NCBI GenBank assembly: GCA_028065135.1
Contig: JAPTWR010000115.1
Span: forward strand, 1-33,650
DNA length: 33,650 bases
Origin: Acidithiobacillus sp.
Lineage (GTDB): Bacteria > Pseudomonadota > Gammaproteobacteria > Acidithiobacillales > Acidithiobacillaceae
Direction: 5' to 3'
A program made the position numbers and the translations under genes. The notes under the pieces are model-generated. The model worked only from the letters and a program-made list of their open reading frames with translations. It was not told the DNA's origin and ran no database searches. Shown here piece by piece: positions 9,315 through 18,719 of the stretch (positions are counted from its first letter, which is position 1; the number at the start of each line of letters is the position of its first letter).

Positions 9315-12300
9315 TCAGTGAAGGATGACCGGTCCTTTTTTCAGGGCCTGTACGATGGTCTGCTTGGCATCCAGCAGCCAGGCATCAATGTCCTCAATGG
9401 TCTTGATGGTGCGACTGGGCAGCTTGACGAACTGCGCCTTGGGCTCTATCAACTCGGCGGCAGCCACCAGAACGGCGTCAAAGCGCGAGTCGATGGCGGC
9501 CACGCGGTCGGTGAGCGAAGACAGCGACAAACGATCAACCGTGGCAAGCACTTCGTCAGTGTTGGCCACCTGCACCTTGAGTGCGTCGGTGAGGGTGAGT
9601 TTCTGGGCGGCCAGCAGGCTGTTGCGCTGCTCAGGCTCGAGCTGCTGCCAGTTCGTGTCGGCGTCCAGGCGAGCCATGCCGTTCTTGTGGCGGCCTTGGT
9701 AGTCGGCGTGCAGGCGGTTCAGTTCGTCGCGCAGCAACTGCGTCAGGCTAGCCACCAGGGGGGTGATGGGATCAGGCTCCTCCAACAGCTGACGCTGCTG
9801 CTCCAAGTGCGTGACTTGCGCCACCAAGACCTCGGTGCCCGACAACCCATTGGCCTGGACCAGCAGGCGTTTGAGGGTGTTCCAGGCGGGCATGCGCTTG
9901 TCGATACGCTCGGCCAGATCCGTCCAGGTGTCGATGGCGGCGCTGAGTTCCTCGCGCTGGTTGTATAGGGCCAGCAGCTGCTCGTTGCCTGCGGTAAGGC
10001 GGATTTCTTCCAGTCCCTTCGTTTCTGGCCGCATTGGGCGAGGCGCATCGCCTCCGGCGCGGTTAGCCAGCTCTTGCGCGCTGACCAGAAACTGTGGCAC
10101 GTAGGCCAGCTCTTCGCCTTGCTTCGCTGTGAGGCCGACCTTCTGCAGCACCTTGCGAATCTGGATACGCTGAGCCGCCGAGACGGTGGCGGACTCGACC
10201 TTGAACATGGTCTTGCCGATGACCTTGCGCTCCAGGTCCTTCGGGTCAATCGTCTGGCCCTTTTCGTCCTGGGCGCGGATCAGCCCGGCCACCAGCATCA
10301 CCTGCAAGCCGCCGTCCACCGCATCGCCCGGCCAGCCGTAATTGGCACCTTCGAAGTTCTTGCGGATGTCGATACCCTTCTTGCCGCCAGCAATGAAGCC
10401 CAAGATAGCCCTGCAGACCGGGTTCTTGGCAGGATCACCGTCGTCGCCCACGCTCTTGAGGGCATCCGGCGCCCCCTTCTGCGCCTTCTCGTAGACCTTG
10501 GCCCACCCAGCATGGTCGGCGACGTGGAACTGCGGGTAGAGCCGCTGCAGCGCGTTGGTGGCGGCTTCCAGCGTCATGTCCTGCAAGTCGGTGCCCAGAA
10601 TCTCGTTGCCGCCGCCCTGGAAGACGCGGGCACCCGAGAAAGCCTCTTGCAGCAGATCGCGGATCTTGCCCTCAGCGGTCTGCTTGATGGTCTCCATGGC
10701 CGAGCGAGCCTCTGTCCCCTCAGCGGTGTTTGGCACGCCACGCTTGTCCAACGTGGCGCTGGCGGCCTTGAAGTCGATCAGGGCGTGCCGCAAGTCATCG
10801 GCCGAGCGCTTGGGGATGAACACGAACACAGTGGGCGACTGGTTGCCCGCCTGGCGAGCGTCGGCACGCACTGAGTTCTCGTCGATGCTCCAGCCGTCGC
10901 GCACCCAGACGCAGACTTTCTCGGCGGCATCGCTCGGCAACTGTGCATCGAACACCGGGAAGATATCGCGCGTGACCTTGGACGTGCCTTGGATGAGCGA
11001 CAACTTGCGCACCATCTCGCCGAACTTCTTGCGGATGCGATCGTCGCGCTCTGCATCCACTCGGTGCGCTTCGTTGGCCAGGCTACTGCGCTGGCTGAGG
11101 AACTCATCGTTCCAGGCAGCGCTCTCCTCAGTCTGGATGCGGTACTCGTCACCCACCTTCATCAGCAGCTCGCACTTATCGAGCACGCTCGGGAGCTTGC
11201 TGCGCAGCGCGCTGGAGCCTTGGGTGATGTCTTCCACCAACAGATCGGCCAGAGTGTCGACGGTGGCGCGAATACCGATCTCGTTGTTACTGCTGGCCAG
11301 CTTGTTGATGAGAAACACTAGGCCACAGGACCGTGCCATAAGGCGCTGGTCGTCAATGCCCTTGGCCCAGACCATGGTCTTCTCATGCACCTTGCGCGGC
11401 AGGATGCGCGACTGCAGCAGCTTGTCTGCCGCATCGAAGTAGAGGTAGTCCGCAGGCACAACGTTGCCGACTGTCGCGTCCAGGTTGGTCTGGATGACCT
11501 TGTGGATCATCGAGAGCTGGTTGCGCAACTGGCTGTCGGTGCCGGTCTGGTCGAGCACGCGCAGGGTGCTCTCCCAAAAGCGGCGGCGCACCGGCAGGAT
11601 CGGGTAATCCTGCGGAAAGAACTGAATGTCGTCGGCGCGGTGACCAATAGTGGTGCCGGCCAGATGACGCGAGATCTCACCGAGGTTGGTCTGCATCACC
11701 TTTTCGACCGGTGCCCTGGCTTCGGGCTTCTTCGCCAGGACAACCTTGCGGATAACCGCGTCTACATCGGCATCCGACAACTCGACACGCACGGTAAAGC
11801 GGCCTTCGAGCTTCTTGAGGTTGGAGGTGCCGGTAACAGCGGTTTGGCCGGTGCCGATGAAAAGCATCTTGGCGCCGATATTCTTGCAGCAGGCCTCGAC
11901 CACTTCCTGCACATCGATGGAGCGCTGGCTGTCTTCGCCGATGTACTGCTGCACCTCGTCGAGCACCACCAGGGTAAGGGGGAACTTACCGTCGCGGGTC
12001 AGCGCTTGGCGAATGGCTTTGAGCATGTCGCCGCTGGAGACGTCCTGCACATAGGGGTACAGGTTGTTCAGGGTCTCGACGCAGGACGCTTGTGACGTGA
12101 ACAGGTTGGGCTTGGCTTTGACCAGAGCTTCGTGCAGACCCTCGGCCACGTAGAAGTTGTCGAGCTCTTCATTCCAGTCGAAACCGCTCGTCTCCACATG
12201 GATCCGCACGGCGTCGTAAATGCCTTCATGCTGGAGCCACATGACAAAGCGCGCCACCGGGTACTGCTCTGGCAGGCCGACAGACTTGAAGAGTATGCCC

Positions 12301-12755
12301 AGCAGGGCCATGCGCACGGACTTGTCGCGCGAGCTGGAGCCCAACGTACCAGACGCGGCATGCAGACCGCCGTGGCGCTTCGCCTGGGTACTTAGTTCCT
12401 TGAGCTGGTCACTCACGCTTTGTGGCAGGTTCGCGATGCCACGTGCGGTGGCACCGTCGTCGAAGGCGCTGTCGACCCAGAGAGCACGCAGCATCTTGAC
12501 TAGGTGCGACTTGCCAGAGCCATAGAAGCCGCTGACCCACACGGCCGGCTGCTCGGCCTGCTCGATGTTCTTCAGGTAGACGTCGAGGATGTGTTCCAGG
12601 CCCTTTTCGTACTGACCATCGCAGACGAAAGTTTCGAGCTCGTAACGCAGGACGGACAGCGCCTGGTTGGTCGTCTCGTCATTGACGCTGGCCACGCCCT
12701 CGTTGACCAGCTTGCGAGTCGACGGGTCCTTTTCGTAGATGTCGCGATTGAGCAT
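9315..12755 (-). CDS. brxC: BREX ATPase BrxC
   Basis: BrxC is the large P-loop ATPase of BREX (PglY-like), required for both methylation and defence. The protein has 1146 residues, within the normal range. Walker A is GFYGSGKS (76-83) and Walker B is TLVVLDE (261-267), followed by a GTGQT sensor-like segment (about 300). The C-terminal half is mainly helical with long polar stretches. The ATG is preceded by a good ribosome-binding site (AAGGGGA, about 6 bases upstream). It begins 14 bases after brxB ends. High GC and uninterrupted reading indicate a functional gene. Confidence 0.96.
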   Translation of the reverse strand: MLNRDIYEKDPSTRKLVNEGVASVNDETTNQALSVLRYELETFVCDGQYEKGLEHILDVYLKNIEQAEQPAVWVSGFYGSGKSHLVKMLRALWVDSAFDDGATARGIANLPQSVSDQLKELSTQAKRHGGLHAASGTLGSSSRDKSVRMALLGILFKSVGLPEQYPVARFVMWLQHEGIYDAVRIHVETSGFDWNEELDNFYVAEGLHEALVKAKPNLFTSQASCVETLNNLYPYVQDVSSGDMLKAIRQALTRDGKFPLTLVVLDEVQQYIGEDSQRSIDVQEVVEACCKNIGAKMLFIGTGQTAVTGTSNLKKLEGRFTVRVELSDADVDAVIRKVVLAKKPEARAPVEKVMQTNLGEISRHLAGTTIGHRADDIQFFPQDYPILPVRRRFWESTLRVLDQTGTDSQLRNQLSMIHKVIQTNLDATVGNVVPADYLYFDAADKLLQSRILPRKVHEKTMVWAKGIDDQRLMARSCGLVFLINKLASSNNEIGIRATVDTLADLLVEDITQGSSALRSKLPSVLDKCELLMKVGDEYRIQTEESAAWNDEFLSQRSSLANEAHRVDAERDDRIRKKFGEMVRKLSLIQGTSKVTRDIFPVFDAQLPSDAAEKVCVWVRDGWSIDENSVRADARQAGNQSPTVFVFIPKRSADDLRHALIDFKAASATLDKRGVPNTAEGTEARSAMETIKQTAEGKIRDLLQEAFSGARVFQGGGNEILGTDLQDMTLEAATNALQRLYPQFHVADHAGWAKVYEKAQKGAPDALKSVGDDGDPAKNPVCRAILGFIAGGKKGIDIRKNFEGANYGWPGDAVDGGLQVMLVAGLIRAQDEKGQTIDPKDLERKVIGKTMFKVESATVSAAQRIQIRKVLQKVGLTAKQGEELAYVPQFLVSAQELANRAGGDAPRPMRPETKGLEEIRLTAGNEQLLALYNQREELSAAIDTWTDLAERIDKRMPAWNTLKRLLVQANGLSGTEVLVAQVTHLEQQRQLLEEPDPITPLVASLTQLLRDELNRLHADYQGRHKNGMARLDADTNWQQLEPEQRNSLLAAQKLTLTDALKVQVANTDEVLATVDRLSLSSLTDRVAAIDSRFDAVLVAAAELIEPKAQFVKLPSRTIKTIEDIDAWLLDAKQTIVQALKKGPVILH

Positions 12756-12769
12756 ACGCTTCCCCTTGT

Positions 12770-13321
12770 TCAGAATTCTTTGTCTGCGGTGATCGGTACG
12801 GCGAGGTAGTTCCAGCCGTCGTACCCATCCAGCAAGCGGTAGTTGTTATCCTCGTAGCTTCCAGGGAAGAACACCAGCAGGCGGCCCTTCACCTTGGGAG
12901 CGAGCTTGTCCACGACTTCCTTGACCTTCAGGAAGCCGAACAGAGTGCCCACGCCTTGGAGCGCCACGACAAACTCTTCGCCGACGTTGTTGTCTTGCAA
13001 GAAGGCATCGAACTCGGTTTCGATGTAGCTAAGGTACTTGGGCAACAGCGTGGACAGCAGGCTGGGCTTTTGAAAATAGCTCTTTGCGTAGCGCTGGGAG
13101 GCCAACCAATTCGGGAACGAGTCCGTCAGATCGAACAAGGTCCAGTCGTGACCCGCCGCGCGGGTGGCGATCTCGAACTCGTCAACCTTGGCTCGCAGGC
13201 TCAGTTCTTCTGTCTCGTGGTAAACGCAGAAGATGACGCGCTGAGCGGCGGCGGCGTCATCGCGCCATGGCACAGCCACGTACTTGCTGTACGACTTGAT
13301 CAATCGCTTAATTCTGCTCAC
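12770..13321 (-). CDS. brxB: BREX protein BrxB (DUF1788)
   Basis: A small, cytoplasmic-looking core component of type 1 BREX, required for defence in studied systems but of unknown biochemical role. The 183-residue length, the position between brxA and brxC, and features such as the central FFPGSYEDNNYRLLDG-like segment near the C terminus match the DUF1788 family. The ATG start lies 14 bases inside the end of brxA, so the two are translationally linked. No catalytic motif is visible. Confidence 0.92.
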   Translation of the reverse strand: MSRIKRLIKSYSKYVAVPWRDDAAAAQRVIFCVYHETEELSLRAKVDEFEIATRAAGHDWTLFDLTDSFPNWLASQRYAKSYFQKPSLLSTLLPKYLSYIETEFDAFLQDNNVGEEFVVALQGVGTLFGFLKVKEVVDKLAPKVKGRLLVFFPGSYEDNNYRLLDGYDGWNYLAVPITADKEF

Positions 13322-14108
13322 GAAGCCATTCCATTTCTTGCGCGGTGATCAGGTTTGGGAAAAGCACCTCGACCACCTGGCCGACGCGCTTGAGCGAGAC
13401 CCACCCCCGGCGCGAGGCGTCCTCCGCCAACTCGATCGTCTTTCCGAATGAACAGTCTACCATCCGCGTATAGTTGCTCTTGAACAATGATTCTCCCCGA
13501 AGACCGCTGACGTAGCCCAGAAGGAGGGCCAGCGACGCTGCACCTGGCGTGGCCACGGCACGGACGCGCACCTTGCGGACTCGGCCAACCAGGTGACCCG
13601 ATTGGGTCCAGGACGAGTTGATGTTCTGCGCTGTGGACTTGAGCGTCGCCCTGCTGAAGCGTCCTGGTTCTTGTGCGTCGATGAACTCCTCCACCGCCTC
13701 ACGGGTGACAGTGGCCCCTTCCTGGAAACCCAGGATAAAAGGTGCTGTGGCCCGAAGGATAGGGTCGCGCGAGTAGGCGCACAGCGCTGCCAATAGCGGC
13801 TGCCCATCCACATCGCGTTGCCAGAAGAAACGCAGAGCGCGAAACACCAACAAATTGGGATCAAGCCCGTAGAGGTCGGCCAAGTGCCGAAAGGTCAATG
13901 CCCGCGTCTTGCTCGATCGCTTGCCTAGGCAGTTGGCAGTTTGAATGGCTTCCAGATAGTCAGCCTTGGCCGCGCCCGCAGCATCCACAAAGGACAGTAG
14001 TGTGCGCAGCTCGACAAGCATCATCGTCCGGGCAGTATGGACCCCGCCACGCTCGAAACTGAACCCGAGTTGTCCCAGCTTTTCATTGTGTTTGGTCTCT
14101 TCGTTCAC
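13308..14108 (-). CDS. brxA: BREX protein BrxA (DUF1819)
   Basis: First gene of the BREX operon. BrxA family proteins (DUF1819) are small, helical, DNA-binding components found at the start of type 1 loci. This one has 266 residues, somewhat longer than the roughly 200 usual for the family. The extension is at the N terminus, so a start further in is possible. The predicted start is GTG, and the Shine-Dalgarno match upstream is weak. The C-terminal half contains ALLLGYVSGLRGESLF, typical of the family. It overlaps brxB by 14 bases. No brxR-type WYL regulator precedes it. Confidence 0.88.
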   Translation of the reverse strand: MNEETKHNEKLGQLGFSFERGGVHTARTMMLVELRTLLSFVDAAGAAKADYLEAIQTANCLGKRSSKTRALTFRHLADLYGLDPNLLVFRALRFFWQRDVDGQPLLAALCAYSRDPILRATAPFILGFQEGATVTREAVEEFIDAQEPGRFSRATLKSTAQNINSSWTQSGHLVGRVRKVRVRAVATPGAASLALLLGYVSGLRGESLFKSNYTRMVDCSFGKTIELAEDASRRGWVSLKRVGQVVEVLFPNLITAQEMEWLREQN

Positions 14109-14323
14109 GTTGAAGTCAGTCCGTTATAAGGAGAATCGCCGTGCTCAGCATGCCTTTTCGCGCGTCCATGCGCGAACGGCCTTGCGCTGGCGATTACATG
14201 ACAGGCCCCGGACGTCCCGGTCAGCTCGCGTATCGTCACGCCCCGATGGGGCGCAGACGACACACGGCTTTCCCGTATGACTGAACGACCACCATGCGGC
14301 ACTGCACGCGCCTACACTCCCAG
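14109..14323 (-). promoter_or_regulatory. BREX upstream region with hairpin and candidate promoter
   Basis: This non-coding stretch must contain the BREX promoter. On the minus strand a TATAAC (-10-like, 14123-14128) lies 15 bases before the brxA GTG, but no good -35 is seen at normal spacing. A strong hairpin occupies 14233-14260: cgcccc-GAT-ggggcg with an outer tcgtc/gacga stem. It could act as a leader structure, a protein-binding site or a remnant of an older element. No ORF here looks real. Confidence 0.35.
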
Positions 14324-14833
14324 CTAACGCGGTCGTTTCGGCGGATGCAGTACACCGCGTGGCCTTCCGGAGACTACTCGCCCTCGCTTTGCTCTCCAGG
14401 CGAGTAGCGGTAATCCACATCGGCTTCGATCCGTTGTTGATGGGGAAGCGGCAATCCGGACCCAAGGCAGCATTATATGCACAATATGCTCGCCGCGAAT
14501 AGCGAGATGGTCTTTCATCCAAAGCCGGTACTCCTGGCCGCGCAGATTATAATCCGGTGAGCAGTCCACGCTCCACTTGCGCAGAATGTGACCAACACTT
14601 GCTGTCCGGAACTTCATCTTCACCATGCCTTCGGCCATGCCATGGTCTATCTCTGCGATCTCGGGGCGGAGCACCCCGCCAAGATCAGCTTTGTTGTAGG
14701 CTACGAACCTCAAACGCTTGATGGTGGTCGCCTTATTACCAAAAGTTTTTAGGAATGCATAGCGGAACTCTACGGGATCGAAAGGCTGCTCGGCAAGGTC
14801 GGTGATGGCTTGTTCAATTTCTATGGTGTTCAT
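14324..14833 (-). pseudogene. N-terminal remnant of a large class I DNA methyltransferase
   Basis: The reading frame encodes 169 residues. The first 55 or so (IEIEQAITDLAEQPFDP, then AFLKTFGNK and NKADLGGVL) closely resemble the start of the approximately 900-residue SAM-dependent DNA methyltransferases of the MmeI-like/type IIG kind. Those enzymes continue with a long methyltransferase core that is absent here. After residue 56 the resemblance stops. The last 50 residues are Arg/Pro-rich, with low-complexity character typical of reading into non-coding DNA. I read this as a deletion relic left when the BREX cargo or another segment was inserted. A small functional protein of unknown role is not excluded. 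Confidence 0.5.
14374..14407. repeat. 9-bp inverted repeat (hairpin)
   Basis: ctactcgcc (14374-14382) is a perfect inverse of ggcgagtag (14399-14407) with a 16-base loop. It lies in the region where the methyltransferase remnant stops resembling its family. It lacks a T run, so it is unlikely to be a classical terminator. It may be a remnant of the rearrangement. Confidence 0.5.
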
Positions 14834-14917
14834 GGAGTGCCAAGGCTATAGTTTGCCGGCGATTTTATCGATGTGCGATTTTTCAAGCATTCACCCATGA
14901 TTTTTGCGAGCATCAAA

Positions 14918-15217
14918 TCATTGATCTGCCGGCTGCAGATCCAGCCTCTGGACCTGATCCAGGTTTACCCGCTGTCGTGCCTGCCACAAGTCAAAATGAT
15001 CCTGCATGATCATCCAGCTTTCTGCAGAGCGCCCCAGCGCCTTGGATAACCGTAGGGCCATCTCCGAGCTCACGCCGTTGCTACCATTGAGGACACGGGC
15101 CAAGGTAGAGGCCGATACCCCAAGCTTGGTCGCCAACTGCCGTCCGGTGATCCCATTCGGTTCGAGGTAGACCTCACGGATAAATTCGCCGGGATGTGGG
15201 GGATTGTGCATTTCCAT
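14918..15217 (-). CDS. higA: HigA-type XRE antitoxin
   Basis: A 99-residue antitoxin of the HigA family, which neutralises HigB and represses its own operon. The start NPPHPGEFIREVYLEP is the family hallmark. The helix-turn-helix spans about residues 25-60 (GRQLATKLGVSASTLARVLN), followed by SSEMALRLSKALGRSAESW, also typical. The start codon overlaps the higB stop by one base (TAATG), giving coupled translation in the toxin-first order usual for higBA. A likely role is stabilising the mobile region. Confidence 0.93.
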   Translation of the reverse strand: MEMHNPPHPGEFIREVYLEPNGITGRQLATKLGVSASTLARVLNGSNGVSSEMALRLSKALGRSAESWMIMQDHFDLWQARQRVNLDQVQRLDLQPADQ

Positions 15218-15495
15218 TAGTGGTAGTCCTCATAATCCAAGACATAGGCATGACCGTCATGAAAATCGAAGGTCAACCGCCAATTCGCGTTGACCCGAAT
15301 CGACCAGCGCCCCTTCTCCGTACCTTGGAGAGGATGCAGGCGAAATCCTGGGATGTCCATGTCGCCGATCGCCTGCGCAGTATCCAAGGCTGCAAGTAGC
15401 ATGCGGAGCCGCTTGGCGTGCTGTGCTTGGATACCGGCGAGAGAGCCCCACGCATAGAATGCCTCCAGCCCCTTGTGGCGGAACGATCGAATCAT
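15217..15495 (-). CDS. higB: HigB-type RelE-fold toxin
   Basis: HigB toxins are ribosome-dependent mRNA interferases. I chose the ATG at 15495, giving 92 residues. From there the protein matches the family end to end: MIRSFRHKGLEAFY at the N terminus, IPGFRLHPL and NWRLTFDF in the middle, and the C-terminal DYEDYH that carries the conserved HigB-like end. The frame stays open upstream, but that part does not resemble the family. The toxin is followed directly by higA. All expected positions look intact, so the toxin is probably active. Confidence 0.93.
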   Translation of the reverse strand: MIRSFRHKGLEAFYAWGSLAGIQAQHAKRLRMLLAALDTAQAIGDMDIPGFRLHPLQGTEKGRWSIRVNANWRLTFDFHDGHAYVLDYEDYH

Positions 15496-15502
15496 ATCGT
15501 GG

Positions 15503-15531
15503 AGTATACGGTGATGCACTGTCCGCAACAA
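15503..15531 (-). promoter_or_regulatory. Candidate higBA promoter
   Basis: On the minus strand TATACT (15503-15508) is spaced 17 bases from TTGTTG (15526-15531). Transcription would begin at about 15496, practically at the higB ATG (15495), implying a leaderless mRNA. GTATAC overlapping the -10 box is palindromic and could be part of a HigA operator. Confidence 0.4.
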
Positions 15532-15697
15532 GGCAGGGAGTGTGCCGGGGTGCCCGTCAGGAGAAAACCCTTCGCCCGCCATGAGGGAAGAAATATTTTG
15601 ACGTTTTGTTGCCCGAGATCCGCTACTGTCAGCACGCCCATCTTTGTTGACACCGCGCCAGCTATCCACAGGAAGCATCAAATGGTTGGGGTGGACA

Positions 15698-18559
15698 ATG
15701 ATACGGGTCAAGCCTATCAAAAGCAGTGGCGGTGCGGCAGGGGTTGCGAACTACCTGCGCAACGAACGCCCGGGCGAGTCTGCAGAACAAGCTGTTGGTT
15801 ATTATAGCGAGCGTGGCGGAGCTCCCTCCTTTTGGGCGGGCCGTGGTGCGGAAGCCCTGGGTCTGTCTGGAGCCGTGGATGCCGACCGGTTCCAGGCGCT
15901 ACTGGAAGGCAAGCTGCCGGATGGAACGGATTTGGCGGGCCGGCACCAAAATCGTCGCATGGGCGACGGGTACGTCATCAGTGCTCCCAAATCGGTATCC
16001 ATGATGGCCTGCGAGGATGAGCGCTGGAAAGTATGGCACGACGAGGGGGTCAAGGCCGCAGTTGTGTTTCTACAGGAACGCATGGTCTATGCTCGTCTTG
16101 GCAAAGGCGGCAGGGTATCGGAGTACAACGGGGACATCATCGCCGCCGTGCACCGGCATGAGGATGCCCGTCCAGTCGATGGGCTGGTGGATATGGATCT
16201 GCATAGCCATGTGACGGTTCTCAACGCCATGCGGCGGTCCGACGGGCAGTGGACCAGCATCAATAACGATCAAGGCGTCGATTGCGAACTCCAGAAAGAG
16301 GCCGATGCCATTTATCTGGCTACCATGGCCCGATTGGCCGTAGAGCACGGCTATGAATTGGAGCAAAGCGCTACAGGTTTTGAAGTGGCGGGCATCACCC
16401 GAGAGCAGATCGAGGCATTCAGTCGGCGGCGGGGGCAAATCCAGGCGGATCTAGCCGACAAGGGCGGCATCGAGGGCGCCAGCGTCGCGCAACGGGATGC
16501 GGCGTGGTCTGCCACCCGCGCGGAGAAACGTCAATTGAGCCAAGCGGAGCAACGTTGGGAGTGGCGGCAACGGCTGCGGGAGGCCAAGGTCCCCACCTAT
16601 GACCTATTGGTGAGGAGCATGGAGCGAGCCAAGCAGCCTGACAGGCCTCACCCAGAGTGGGTAGCAATAGCTGTGCAACGGGCGCTGGATCATTGCAGTG
16701 AACGCGATACGGTCTTTTCCGCGTCGGCCTTCCGGGCCGAGGCTCTGCGCCAGGGCATGGCAGAAGGTATTCCCATCGAGGCCATCGACGCTGCCCTGCA
16801 TGCGACCCCAGAACTGCTGGATGGTGGCGAAATAGACCGGGATGGAACCAGCAAGATGCGCAAGATGCACACCACCACGCGGGCCGTCGAGGAAGAGCTC
16901 GCGATCCTGACCATTGCTACCCAGGGCCAGGTCCAAGCCCTGCAATCCCCGGAAGCCGTATCCGCGCTATTGGAGCAAAGGCAGAACGCGCAAGGCTGGA
17001 ACTATTCCGATGGGCAGGTCGAGGCCATACGGATGGCCCTCACCGGCAGAGAACCACATCAAGGAATCGTGGGTGCAGCGGGCGCTGGGAAAACCACCAG
17101 CATGGCCGTCATCGTGGAACAGTACCGCCAGGCTGGATACGACGTCATCGGCCTCGCCCCCTCGGCCAAAGCAGCGGTAGAACTGCAATCCGCTGGCTGT
17201 ACTACGCAGACCCTGGAAGCGTTCCTGCGCAGCAAGCCGGCAGAGACTCCCGGCAAAACCCTCTACATCCTGGATGAAGCTGGCATGGTATCCCGCCAGG
17301 ACCTGCTGCGATTTTATCGGCGAGCGGAACAGGATGGGGCACGGACACTGGCCGTGGGCGACCCCAAGCAATTACAAGCCGTGCAGGCCGGCAATCCCTT
17401 CGAACAACTGTTACAGCGTAACGACTTCCGTCAGGCCAGTATCTCCAAGATCAACCGCCAGAAGGACAAGACGCTATTGGCGATTGCCGAAGCCTTCGCC
17501 AGCGGGGATGCAGAGCAAGGACTGCGACTTGCCGACCACTATACGCGGGAGGTTCCCCTGCCCGATCCCGTACCGGGTCAAAAGCAGCTCGACAAAGCCA
17601 CCAGACAGGAGCTATTGGCGAGAGCCGCTGCCGAATCCTACCTTCGGCTGTCTCCCGAGGACCGAGGGCAAACCCTGGTCCTCGCGGCCAGTAATGGCAC
17701 CAGACAAGTCACCAATGCCGAGATACGCAAGGGCCTGATCGATCGTGGCGAACTGGGCCAAGAAGCCATCGTGATCACTGCGCTCGACAAGGTCAGCCTG
17801 AGTGCAACCCACCAGGGGCAGGCAGCCTTCTATCAGCCAGGGCAAGTGGTGGAGCTTGGCCGAGAGGAGAAGGGTGTTGGCGATCGCGGCACGCTCTGGA
17901 AGATCGTGGGAACCGAAAAGGGAAAGCTGCAAGTCGTCCCCTTGCACGAAGAGGGAATAGCGCCGGTGAACCTCACGCCCTCACAAAAACTGCAGCTATA
18001 CAATGTGCGCCAAATGGAATTGCGCCAGGGGGACAGGGTTCTGTTCCGGAAGAATGACAAGACTCGAGATATCGATCTACGCAACGGCGATGACGCCGTC
18101 ATTGCAATAAAGGATGGAAAAGCGTTCGCCAACATGAGCGACGGCAGAACGGTGGAAATGAGAACCAGCGAAGTGATGGATTACGGATACTGCCGAACCG
18201 TGCATGCCTCGCAGGGGGCGACGGTGGATCGTGCCATCGTCATTGCCGAAAAAACCAAGGCCGGTGCCAATCTCGGATACGTCGCTCTGAGTCGAGAAAA
18301 GCACCATCTGGAAATCATCACCGATAACAAAGAAAAGCTGGCAGAGAGTTGGGGCAAATACGTTCAGCAGGAATCTGCGCGGGATGCGGCCATGCGCGGT
18401 ACTATCCAGGCACTCAGACAAGAAAACCGGGAAGTCCTATCTTTCCAACGTGCACGCGCAGAAGAAAAACGCCACCGCGACATTCTGAAAAAAGAGCGAA
18501 TCTTCTGGTCTGCCGAACAGAAACGCAGCCAAGCGCGAGACCAGGGAATGACCCGCTAA
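15698..18559 (+). CDS. MOBF (TrwC/TraI-like) conjugative relaxase-helicase
   Basis: Relaxases of this type nick oriT, bind the 5' end covalently through tyrosine and unwind the strand for transfer. I start at the ATG at 15698, preceded by a GGGGTGG ribosome-binding site, which gives 953 residues (TrwC of R388 is 966). The relaxase domain holds Y35-Y36 as candidate nucleophiles and a metal-binding HUH block VHRHED...DLHSHVTVLN (151-176). The C-terminal helicase has Walker A GAAGAGKT (459-466), LDEAG (525-529), GDPKQLQ (554-560), and near the end HASQGATVDRA and VALSREKHHLE. All motifs are present, so it should be active. No coupling protein or type IV secretion genes are in the window, so transfer would need a helper. 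Confidence 0.95.
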   Translation: MIRVKPIKSSGGAAGVANYLRNERPGESAEQAVGYYSERGGAPSFWAGRGAEALGLSGAVDADRFQALLEGKLPDGTDLAGRHQNRRMGDGYVISAPKSVSMMACEDERWKVWHDEGVKAAVVFLQERMVYARLGKGGRVSEYNGDIIAAVHRHEDARPVDGLVDMDLHSHVTVLNAMRRSDGQWTSINNDQGVDCELQKEADAIYLATMARLAVEHGYELEQSATGFEVAGITREQIEAFSRRRGQIQADLADKGGIEGASVAQRDAAWSATRAEKRQLSQAEQRWEWRQRLREAKVPTYDLLVRSMERAKQPDRPHPEWVAIAVQRALDHCSERDTVFSASAFRAEALRQGMAEGIPIEAIDAALHATPELLDGGEIDRDGTSKMRKMHTTTRAVEEELAILTIATQGQVQALQSPEAVSALLEQRQNAQGWNYSDGQVEAIRMALTGREPHQGIVGAAGAGKTTSMAVIVEQYRQAGYDVIGLAPSAKAAVELQSAGCTTQTLEAFLRSKPAETPGKTLYILDEAGMVSRQDLLRFYRRAEQDGARTLAVGDPKQLQAVQAGNPFEQLLQRNDFRQASISKINRQKDKTLLAIAEAFASGDAEQGLRLADHYTREVPLPDPVPGQKQLDKATRQELLARAAAESYLRLSPEDRGQTLVLAASNGTRQVTNAEIRKGLIDRGELGQEAIVITALDKVSLSATHQGQAAFYQPGQVVELGREEKGVGDRGTLWKIVGTEKGKLQVVPLHEEGIAPVNLTPSQKLQLYNVRQMELRQGDRVLFRKNDKTRDIDLRNGDDAVIAIKDGKAFANMSDGRTVEMRTSEVMDYGYCRTVHASQGATVDRAIVIAEKTKAGANLGYVALSREKHHLEIITDNKEKLAESWGKYVQQESARDAAMRGTIQALRQENREVLSFQRARAEEKRHRDILKKERIFWSAEQKRSQARDQGMTR

Positions 18560-18676
18560 CTGCCAACACCACGGGGACACCCGATCCCCGGGTTCCAGAA
18601 CCGTCGGCCAGTCGGTGTCAGTCAGCATGTCAACGACGCCGGAATCGGCACGGCGGATCGGCGAACTGGCTCGGCA

Positions 18677-18719
18677 GCACAAACGCAAGCGGAGCGTACC
18701 CAACAGGGTGCGTTTGTGC
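18677..18719. repeat. 11-bp inverted repeat in the putative oriT
   Basis: gcacaaacgca (18677-18687) is perfectly inverse to tgcgtttgtgc (18709-18719), with an inner accc-aaca-gggt hairpin (698-709 of the same kilobase) overlapping its right arm by one base. There is no T run afterwards, so a terminator is unlikely. It is a plausible relaxase recognition hairpin. Confidence 0.75.

Noticed and set aside
9081..10874. Long plus-strand frames opposite brxC/pglX
   Set aside because: They are codon-position shadows of high-GC BREX genes with no initiation signals.
14233..14260. Integron attC site or group II intron end
   Set aside because: The hairpin is strong, but the core-site and domain V sequences of those elements are not present.
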